Of a DNA stretch of 64,000 nucleotides, positions 1-6,582 are shown in pieces; the first letter of the stretch is position 1, and every line of letters starts with the position of its first letter. The translations under genes and the position numbers were made by a program. Location of the stretch: positions 1-64,000 of the forward strand of contig NZ_SSMQ01000028.1 in assembly GCF_005144585.1 (NCBI RefSeq), given 5' to 3'. This DNA is from Polyangium fumosum (GTDB lineage: Bacteria; Myxococcota_A; Polyangia; Polyangiales; Polyangiaceae). The notes under the pieces were generated by a model. The model had not been told where the DNA came from and made no database searches. It worked only from the letters and a program-made list of their open reading frames with translations.

Positions 1-1452
1 GCCGCCGCCCCCGCGACGGCCGCCGCGCCCACAGCCGCGCCCGCCGCCGCTCCCGCGCCCACAACCGCGCCCGCTGCGCCGCGCATCTGGTCGAAGGGGC
101 GGTTTGCCTGGATCCACCCCGAGCCCGGCGCAAGCCGCGCCTGGATCGGATACCTCGCGCTCGGCAGCTCCGTGCCGCTCAAAGGCGGCAGCGTCGAAGC
201 CGCGCACATCAAGGGGTATGGTGGCTGCGACGCCTGGTACGCCGTCGAACCACGCGGCTACGTCTGCGCAGGCGCCACCGCGACGATCGACGAAAAAGAC
301 CCGGCGATCGTCATCCTGCGGCGCGACGCAGCCGATGTGAGTTCGCCCTGGCCGTACCAGTACGGCGAATCCATTGGCGCTCCGCGTTATGACCACATCC
401 CCACGCGCGCCGAGCAACACGAGGCGGAATGGGACCTCGAAAAACACGAGGCCAAGGTCGAAAAAGCACGCGCCGCCGCAGGGGACACGGCCGCGATCGC
501 CGCGATCGACAAAGCCCTCGTCGGCGTCGACCTCGCCCCCTCCGGCGAGGGCCCGCCCGAGCTCGTGCCCTTTGGCCCGCTCGTCCGGGAAAACCGCAAG
601 TTCGTCCAGCTCGGCTCGACGATCGCCTTCGTGCGGGCCTTCGAGTCCGGCGGTCGCACGTTCGTCCTCACGGCCGACCAGGCGATCCTCCCGAAGGATC
701 GCCTCAAGCCTTACCCGCGCTCCACGTTCCACGGCGTGTCGCTCGGCGACGACGTGAAGCTCCCGCTCGCGTTCTTCCGCCAGAAGCCACGCCCGAAATG
801 GAAACGCGAAGCCGAAGGCAAGCTCGTGCAGACCGACGAGACGTTCCCGCGGCTCGGCTGGGTCGGCCTCACCGGCACGCGGATCGAGCAAGACGGCAAG
901 GCGTTCGTCGAGACGAAGGAGAGCGGCATCTACGTCCTCGCCGAGGACGCGCAGATCGTCGAGGCCGTCCCCGAGGCGCCCTGGCTCGCCGACAAAGATC
1001 CGACGAAGAGCAAATGGGTCGACGTGCGCGTCTTGAATGGCACGCTCGTCGCCTACGAGGGCCTACGCCCAGTCTATGCGACGATGATCTCCCCGGGCCG
1101 CGGCGGCGTGCCGTACCCAGGCATCGAACCGCTCAAGACCGCCTCCACGCCCGTCGGCCTCTTCCGCGTCGACGGCAAGTTCCGCACGGCGTCGATGGTG
1201 TCGAGCTCGGACGAGAACCTCGTACATGCCGAGGTGAACTGGGTCCTGAACTTCAGCGGCCCCCACGCGCTGCACGGCGCCTACTGGCACGACGCCTGGG
1301 GCGAGCCAAAGAGCGGCGGCTGCGTGAACATGGCGCCGATCGACGCCAAATGGGTCTTCGACTGGACCGACCCGACCGTGCCCGAAGGCTGGCACGGCAT
1401 GCGCGCCGTGCAGGCCTTCGGCCAGAGCACGATCGTGCGGATCCGGCGGTAG
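1..1452 (+). CDS. L,D-transpeptidase (YkuD)-like protein, 5' truncated by window edge
   Basis: The frame is open from base 1, so the N-terminus lies outside the window. The first visible stretch is an Ala/Pro/Thr-rich linker, typical of a secreted or envelope-tethered protein, followed by a Trp-rich segment and a C-terminal catalytic region. Near the end are HGAYWHD (His at visible codon 425) and SGGCVNM (Cys at codon 441), which match the His-x(15)-Cys spacing of the YkuD fold (peptidoglycan 3-3 cross-linking or lipoprotein attachment). The usual motif is SHGC; here the His before Gly is Gly, so activity is less certain. The sequence PVGLFRVDGKF before the catalytic part fits YkuD substrate-loop sequences. 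The stop is TAG at 1450-1452. The fold assignment is fairly sure, the substrate is inferred. Confidence 0.75.
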   Translation, partial: AAAPATAAAPTAAPAAAPAPTTAPAAPRIWSKGRFAWIHPEPGASRAWIGYLALGSSVPLKGGSVEAAHIKGYGGCDAWYAVEPRGYVCAGATATIDEKDPAIVILRRDAADVSSPWPYQYGESIGAPRYDHIPTRAEQHEAEWDLEKHEAKVEKARAAAGDTAAIAAIDKALVGVDLAPSGEGPPELVPFGPLVRENRKFVQLGSTIAFVRAFESGGRTFVLTADQAILPKDRLKPYPRSTFHGVSLGDDVKLPLAFFRQKPRPKWKREAEGKLVQTDETFPRLGWVGLTGTRIEQDGKAFVETKESGIYVLAEDAQIVEAVPEAPWLADKDPTKSKWVDVRVLNGTLVAYEGLRPVYATMISPGRGGVPYPGIEPLKTASTPVGLFRVDGKFRTASMVSSSDENLVHAEVNWVLNFSGPHALHGAYWHDAWGEPKSGGCVNMAPIDAKWVFDWTDPTVPEGWHGMRAVQAFGQSTIVRIRR

Positions 1453-1467
1453 AGCCGGCACGGCGTT

Positions 1468-1775
1468 GCGCCGGGGTTTCACCCCGGACCCCGACCAGGG
1501 GTTGTCCACCCCTGGACCCGGACCAGCCAGGGGCTGGACCCAGGCTCGATGAACTGCGCTCCGCGCAGTTCATCGAACAGGCCCGGTCAAGACCAGCAAC
1601 GACCCTGCCAACCAAACCAGCCGCGTGGCGGGTTCGGCTGGCACCCTGGGTTCTTCGTCGGCCTGTTTGAAAAACTGCGCACCGCGCAGTTTTTCAACCC
1701 TGGGTCCAGCGCCTCGCTGGTCCGGGGTCGAGGGGGCGGACAGCCCCCCGCGGGGACCGGGGCAGCGCCCCGGGG
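1468..1775. repeat. 308-bp repeat block, copy A, with long inverted repeats
   Basis: No gene is visible here. The outer arms (about 1468-1543 and 1699-1775) are imperfect reverse complements of each other. They are rich in CCCCGG runs and contain CTGGACCC and GGACCAGC elements. Inside are two perfect 12- to 14-bp hairpins sharing the core AACTGCGC-NNN-GCGCAGTT: one at about 1548-1574 with outer GATG/CATC, and one at about 1669-1699 with outer TTGAAA/TTTCAA. The block recurs as a direct copy about 603 bp downstream. It has no transposase and resembles a miniature or REP-like dispersed element. Confidence 0.8.
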
Positions 1776-2073
1776 CGGACAGGGCTCGCCTGGCCCCGTG
1801 CGCTTCGTCGAGGGGCTTGGATCACGGCTCGCCTGGCCCCGCGCGCGTCGTGACCACGGGAGGGACGGGGCGTCCTGCCAGGGAACATGGCGTGACCACC
1901 GGAGGATCACGGCTCGGCTTGGTGGGTACGGGGGCAGCGCGGGGGAGGATCGGAGCGTCCTTCGTGTGGGATGGACGCGGAGTGGGAGAGGGACGGGGTC
2001 ACCTGGCCGCTATCGGTCGCGGAGCGGGGGTGGATCACGGCTCTGTGCATCGGTCTCCTCTCGAAGCCGCCTC
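1776..2073. other. Non-coding spacer between the two repeat copies
   Basis: About 300 bp with no convincing coding frame. The 12-mer GGATCACGGCTC occurs three times (about 1819, 1904 and 2032), and a CTCGCCTGGCCCCG segment occurs twice. The function is unknown; it looks like degenerate repetitive DNA. Confidence 0.5.
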
Positions 2074-2377
2074 GCTGGGGCTTTGCCCCAGGCCCCAGCA
2101 GGGGCTGTCCGCCCCTGCACCCGGACCAGCCAGAGGCTGGACCCAAGCTCGATGAACTGCGCGATGCGCAGTTCATCGAACAGGCCCGGTCAAGACCGGC
2201 AGCGGCGTTCCCCACCAAGACAGCCGCGCTGCTGGCTCGGCTGGCACCCTGGGTTCTTCGTCGGCCTGTTTGAAAAACTGCGCTCCGCGCAGTTTTTCAA
2301 CCCTGGGTCCAGCGCCTCGCTGGTCCGGGGTCGAGGGGGCGGACAGCCCCCTGCGGGGTCCGGGGCAGCGCCCCGGG
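2074..2377. repeat. Repeat block, copy B, adjoining the retron RT 3' end
   Basis: This is a direct copy of the block at 1468-1775, with the same outer inverted repeats and the same two inner hairpins. Hairpin loops differ between copies (TCC and GAT; ACC and TCC) while the stems are conserved. Block B ends about 19 bp beyond the stop codon of the reverse transcriptase, so its stem-loops may also serve as a transcription terminator for the retron operon. That role is inferred. Confidence 0.8.
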
Positions 2378-2396
2378 TGCGGCGCTTCCTCGCGTG

Positions 2397-4118
2397 TCAG
2401 CGCGGAATTTCGAGGAATGCCTTTGCGAGTTGCATCGCTCGCTCGGGGTCGACCATGTTCAGGTAGGCGATCTTCCCCTGCAGATACGCTTCGAAGTGGG
2501 GGATGTTCTCGCGGTTTTGCGCGGCGAGCCCGGTCTTCTTTGCGGCGTGCAGGATTGCGCGGAGCTTGCGGACCTCCTCGCGTGGCATCCCGAGTTTGTC
2601 GTTCACCACGATCCCGGTGACCTCTTGCCGCCCGCCTGCGTGCTGCACGCGCCCCTTCTTCGGGTTGATGGCAAACCCCTCCTCTTGCACGATGTGCCGC
2701 ACCCGCGCGAGCAGGATTCCGAGGTCGCCCCGACCCTTCTTCTGGCCGCCCTTGCCGTCGTCCACGACCTCGTTTGCCGCGGAGAATGTGAGGTCGTCTG
2801 CGTACCGCGTGTACGTCCAGCCCATCTTGCGCGTCATGCCTGTGAGACGCCGATCGAGCTTGCGCGCGACCAGGTTCGAGATTGCTGGGCTCGTGCATGC
2901 GCCTTGCGGCAATCCCCGCTCGCCCACGGCCACCCAGTATGTCGTCCCGTCGTACACGACCTTCCGGCGCGGCGACTCCGTGCAGAGCAGCGCGAAGATC
3001 GTGGCCACTGCGGGCGAGTACCCGATCGACTCGAAGAGCCCGCGCACGCGGCCGAACGTGATCGTCGGGAAGAAGTCCGAGAGATCGAGGTTCACCACGA
3101 TCCCGCGGCCGAGGTGGGCTCGCGCGTTCGTCACCGTCGAGCGGCCCTTCACGAACCCGTGTGCCTCGGCCTCGATCGAGAGCTTTGCGAGCACGTTCTG
3201 GAGGATCCACTGCTGCGCCTTCGAGAGCGCCTCGTGCGGCGCCGAGAGCAAGCGCATGCCGCCCGAGCGCTTGGGTACCTCGAAGTACACGTAATGCGGC
3301 TTCTCGACCGCGTCGTTGTGGTAGCAGAGCCAGCGCAGACGCGGGATCGGCAGGCCCAGCGCCTTCGCGACCTCCGCCGGCGTCGAGAGCAAGGGCAACC
3401 CCTGCTTCTGCAACGACTCGACGTTCGCGCGCCGATCGCCGAGGCTGCCGGACACGCCGCGGCCGAGGAAGATGATGTCTTCGGCGCGACGCTTGGCGAC
3501 GGCTTCCGCGTGCTTCTTCTTGCGCTCGGCCGCGAGGCGCTTCTTCTCCGCCTTGCGCTCGGCCTTCTGGCGGCGCAGCTCCTCGATCGCCTCGTCGGCC
3601 TTCTTCCGGGCCACGGTGGACGCCAGGCTCGTGGCCTCGTTGTGCTTGAGCCAGAGATCACCGACGCGGTGGATCTCCTCGATCTGCGCCTCCGTGAGCA
3701 AACCGCGCAGGATGAGGCCCCGATCGATCAGCGCCGTGCGCTCGTCGCTCTGCGGCGGGATCGTGTCCACGCGCCCGATCCACGCCGTCTGGTACGGGTT
3801 GATCTTGAGCGCGCGCTTGCGCATCTCGTCCGCCGACAACCCGAGGATCCCCGACGTGTCGTACGGGTCCTTCGGCTTCGGTTTGTCCTTCTTCTTCGCC
3901 GCAGGCGCGGGGCTCGTCGAGGTAAACGTCGCGACGGCGGTCGTCGCGCTCCCCGTCGCAGCTCCCGTCGTCGTCGACTTGGTCGACGATGACGATGAGG
4001 ACGAGGTCGTCGAAGCCGATGCCGCCTTCGGTTTGTCGTCCGGCTCGTTTTTCCCGGGCTCGCCCTCGCCGGGTTTGCCGGTGCCGATGAAGGACTTGAC
4101 TTTGTCCCAGAAGCCCAC
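2397..4118 (-). CDS. ret: Retron reverse transcriptase
   Basis: 573-residue reverse transcriptase that would copy the msd part of the adjacent non-coding RNA into msDNA. Palm motifs visible: NLDLSDFFP (about 343-351), GLPQGACTSPAISN (about 402-415) and the catalytic YADD (439-442). The two retron hallmarks are present: NARAH (331-335, the NAxxH motif) and VTG (500-502). The N-terminal 100 residues are Ser/Thr/Ala-rich and low in complexity, followed by a charged helical, probably coiled-coil stretch (about 165-210, alternating Lys/Arg/Glu). This N-terminal extension is typical of the larger myxobacterial retron RTs rather than the 300-residue E. coli ones. The start is GTG, with GGGAG about six bases upstream. 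The gene lies about 70 nt downstream of the msr-msd segment on the same strand. Confidence 0.95.
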   Translation of the reverse strand: MGFWDKVKSFIGTGKPGEGEPGKNEPDDKPKAASASTTSSSSSSSTKSTTTGAATGSATTAVATFTSTSPAPAAKKKDKPKPKDPYDTSGILGLSADEMRKRALKINPYQTAWIGRVDTIPPQSDERTALIDRGLILRGLLTEAQIEEIHRVGDLWLKHNEATSLASTVARKKADEAIEELRRQKAERKAEKKRLAAERKKKHAEAVAKRRAEDIIFLGRGVSGSLGDRRANVESLQKQGLPLLSTPAEVAKALGLPIPRLRWLCYHNDAVEKPHYVYFEVPKRSGGMRLLSAPHEALSKAQQWILQNVLAKLSIEAEAHGFVKGRSTVTNARAHLGRGIVVNLDLSDFFPTITFGRVRGLFESIGYSPAVATIFALLCTESPRRKVVYDGTTYWVAVGERGLPQGACTSPAISNLVARKLDRRLTGMTRKMGWTYTRYADDLTFSAANEVVDDGKGGQKKGRGDLGILLARVRHIVQEEGFAINPKKGRVQHAGGRQEVTGIVVNDKLGMPREEVRKLRAILHAAKKTGLAAQNRENIPHFEAYLQGKIAYLNMVDPERAMQLAKAFLEIPR

Positions 4119-4142
4119 GGCAACTCCCGCTAGATCGAGGTT

Positions 4143-4171
4143 GCGATGCGCATCGCCCGAGAGCTCGGGCG
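4143..4171 (-). other. Two short palindromes in the RT leader
   Basis: GCGATGCGCATCGC (4143-4156) is a perfect palindrome. It overlaps CGCCCGAG-AG-CTCGGGCG (4154-4171). Both sit between the 3' end of the retron RNA and the RT start, so they could form mutually exclusive leader hairpins that influence RT translation or processing of the RNA. This is inferred only from the sequence. Confidence 0.45.
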
Positions 4172-4188
4172 AGCGACCCTTGATGCAC

Positions 4189-4456
4189 CGTTCGACGCGC
4201 CGTCCAGCCCTCCAAGGAAGCCCGTCCGCCCGACTACTCGCCTAGGACCACGTCCGATCACCGAGGCCCTAGGCCCCCTACCGGCATCCAGACCCAAGGG
4301 TCCGCTGAGTGGATGCTGGTAGGGGGCTTTAGGGCCAAAAGAACATCGGGCGCGGGGACGCATGGGGGAACGAACTCCGCCACGGCGGAACGCCGCAGCA
4401 TGGTGGGCTCGGGCGGACGGACCTCCTTGCAAGGCTGGACGCGAGCGCGTCGAACG
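4189..4456 (-). ncRNA. msr-msd: Retron msr-msd non-coding RNA
   Basis: The segment between the SWIM-protein stop (4474) and the RT start (4118) is non-coding and highly structured. Its ends are long inverted repeats: 4409-4456 (a1 on the minus strand) and 4189-4233 (a2). About 40 positions pair, with a three-base offset. Next to a1 is a short msr-type hairpin (CGGCG/CGCCG, about 4383-4395). Next to a2 is a long hairpin, 4266-4290 pairing with 4310-4335 (about 24 bp), capped by GACCC-AA-GGGTC, which is the expected msd stem. The order a1-msr-msd-a2-RT is that of classical retrons. The priming G is probably just 3' of a1 (CGAGC context). Exact msDNA ends cannot be read from sequence alone. Confidence 0.9.
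4266..4335 (-). repeat. msd long hairpin of the retron
   Basis: A stem of about 24 bp with one or two mismatches and one bulge (arms containing GGCCCCCTACC and GGTAGGGGGC) encloses a 19-nt apex with its own 5-bp stem. It lies in the half of the non-coding RNA nearest a2, where the reverse-transcribed msd normally is, so the msDNA should end in this hairpin. Confidence 0.8.
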
Positions 4457-4473
4457 AGACGACAAGACCATTC

Positions 4474-6582
4474 CTACAACGACTTCCTACCCAGAAGCCA
4501 GGCCAGACAGAGGACGGATGCGCGCTCGGCGCGGAACCGATCCGCGACGCGCTTCACCTCGGCGAGCACGTCGGGCGGGAGCGCGAGCCGCTCCTCCACG
4601 GCGTCCGCCGGTACACGTGTGGCAAGGGAACGCGCGAGCGTGACATCCGCGAGCGCGAGCGCCGTGGTCCACGATCGCTCCGCCTGGATCCGCGGCATCG
4701 CCACGTCCCACGCCTCCTCCAGCACCCGCGACACCGTGGTGTTTTTCCGGTTCGCCACCTTGCGGATGTCGTCGAGGATCTGGCGGGGGATCGGGAAGCT
4801 CTCGCCCGACGACCACTTCGACGCCTTCGGCGCCTCGGGCGCGGGCTCGGGCTTCGGCGCCTGCGGCAGGGCGCGGCTCGAGAGCACCATCTTGAGCGCG
4901 AGCAAATGCCGGCAAGGCCCGGCCCGAAGGCCACTCTTGTAGAAGTACGAGCACGAGCACTTCGCCTTCTTGATCGCGAGGTCCTCGTCGAAGATCGCCT
5001 CGCACGCCGTGCCCTTCGCCTTGCCGACGACCGCGCGCCGGCCGTCGGAGAGGAGCTCGTCCCGATCGATCGTCACCGCGTTGCTCCGGGCCATCGCGCG
5101 GCCCTCGACGAGCTCCGGGTGCTCCGGCCCGAGGAAGGCCTCGCTCAGCACGGCGGGCATCACCTGCCGGTAGCGATACACCTGATCGGCGTGGTCGAAG
5201 ATGAGCTGTCCGCGCTTCGCGAGCAGGTGCAGCGCGGGCACGAGGCTCTCCTCGGACGCACCCGTCGCCGCGGCGATCGCGGGCAACGTCGCGCGCTGCT
5301 CGTTCTGGAGGAACCGATCCGCCTGCAGCATCGTGCGCGCATCCGGCTCGGTCGCGCCCGCGAGCAGGTCGAGCCCTGAGCCGCTCGTCCAGTCGTTGGT
5401 GGTCCACCCGCTCAGCGCGAGCACGAGCCGCATGTCGCCCATGTGCGCGATCCAGATGCTCGGCAGGCCCGATCCGAGCAGCCGCACCTCGACGCGATCC
5501 GTGAGCGGCAGGACGCGGGCGAGCGCGAAGAGCCGCCGCCGGCCCCAGATCTTGACCTCCTCGGTGATCTCGCGACCCGCGGGCGCCGAGCGATACGGGC
5601 CCAGCTTGCCGCCCGCGCTGCTCCCGCCGATCTCGAGCCCGCCGTCGTACACCGGCCCGCGCGACGGGATCTCGATCCCCCACGGATCGAGGATGATCTT
5701 CGGCGCCTTGCCCGGCGTGAGCACGAACCGGATGCTGCGCGGCCCGGTCTTCTCGCGGTGGCGCTTCAAATGCGCGAGGATCGCGTACACGACCTCGACG
5801 GGCAGATCCACGCGGCGGCTCGGCAGGCACGTCGAGGCCTGGATCTGACCGAATCCACGCAGCCACGAGGGCGGCAGATCGATCTTCTCTTCGCGGTAGT
5901 CCGCCACGCCCTCGACCTTCACGTCGAAGCCGGTCGGGTCCACGGACAGGCGCGTCTTCCGGTAGCTCCGCAGCGTCTGGAAATGCTCGTAGAGCGCGAT
6001 CGAGTAATCGACGTTCGTCGTGCCGAGCCCCGCCTCCTGCGCGCCCACGAACGAGTCGCGGTCCACGGACAAACAGCCGTAGCTCGACTCGTCCTTGGAG
6101 AAACACTCGAAGAAGACCACGTCGGGCGCGACGGTCACGACCGGGTCGCACGGCACGAGGTGGCGGAAGAGCTCCGGATCGTGCCGCGCCAGCTCGTTCG
6201 CCCACTTGACGCGCGCGTCCCAGTAGAGGCGATGCATCTTGCGGAAGTCGCGATCGAGGTTCGGCGGGATCGGCTCCTTCGCGAGCCGCGCGAGCTCGGC
6301 GCGCTTCGCCTGATCGAAGAGCTGCGCCTTGAGCTGCGCCTCGCGCTCTTCTTCGGCCTTCTTCCACGCCTGGTACGCGGTCTTGTCTTTCTTCCGGAAC
6401 TTGAGGTCGCCGACGACCACGTCGTGCAGCGCGCTCATGGCCTCGCGAAAGCGGATCGCGTCCTTGAGCTCGGCGTCGAAGAAGGTCTTCGGCCGCGCGA
6501 GGTTCGGGGAAAAACGCACGAGCAGGCTCTGCGCCGCCCCGAGCACGCCGCTCTTGCCCAGATAACGGAGGTCGACGTTCAC
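4474..6582 (-). CDS. Winged-helix / SWIM zinc-finger retron accessory protein
   Basis: 702-residue protein. A SWIM-type zinc finger is visible as C542-S-C544, then C557-R-H559 (CxCx(12)CxH). Before it, about 425-490, is a helical segment followed by a wing-like LIFDHADQVYRYRQ, consistent with a winged helix. The C-terminal 100 residues hold two similar helical segments (IPRQILDDIRKVAN and LPPDVLAEVKRVAD) resembling ribbon-helix-helix or antitoxin-type DNA-binding repeats. The start codon overlaps the stop of the upstream HEAT-like gene (ATGA), indicating translational coupling. The stop is only about 18 bases before the retron RNA arm. In retron classifications an ARM protein plus a WHSWIM protein define one retron type; I assign this role by that resemblance. 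A nucleic-acid-binding effector or regulator is inferred. Confidence 0.85.
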   Translation of the reverse strand: MNVDLRYLGKSGVLGAAQSLLVRFSPNLARPKTFFDAELKDAIRFREAMSALHDVVVGDLKFRKKDKTAYQAWKKAEEEREAQLKAQLFDQAKRAELARLAKEPIPPNLDRDFRKMHRLYWDARVKWANELARHDPELFRHLVPCDPVVTVAPDVVFFECFSKDESSYGCLSVDRDSFVGAQEAGLGTTNVDYSIALYEHFQTLRSYRKTRLSVDPTGFDVKVEGVADYREEKIDLPPSWLRGFGQIQASTCLPSRRVDLPVEVVYAILAHLKRHREKTGPRSIRFVLTPGKAPKIILDPWGIEIPSRGPVYDGGLEIGGSSAGGKLGPYRSAPAGREITEEVKIWGRRRLFALARVLPLTDRVEVRLLGSGLPSIWIAHMGDMRLVLALSGWTTNDWTSGSGLDLLAGATEPDARTMLQADRFLQNEQRATLPAIAAATGASEESLVPALHLLAKRGQLIFDHADQVYRYRQVMPAVLSEAFLGPEHPELVEGRAMARSNAVTIDRDELLSDGRRAVVGKAKGTACEAIFDEDLAIKKAKCSCSYFYKSGLRAGPCRHLLALKMVLSSRALPQAPKPEPAPEAPKASKWSSGESFPIPRQILDDIRKVANRKNTTVSRVLEEAWDVAMPRIQAERSWTTALALADVTLARSLATRVPADAVEERLALPPDVLAEVKRVADRFRAERASVLCLAWLLGRKSL

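Noticed and set aside
1468-2377. Repeats as ends of a composite transposon
   Set aside because: No transposase or cargo gene lies between the copies (only about 300 bp), so an IS-bounded transposon is not supported.
1549-2466. Open frames over the repeat blocks (for example 305 residues)
   Set aside because: The peptides repeat because the DNA repeats, and no frame has a plausible start or family.
4130-4471. 113-residue open frame over the retron RNA
   Set aside because: It coincides with the a1/a2 arms and msd hairpin; its sequence is dictated by the inverted repeats, so it is not a gene.
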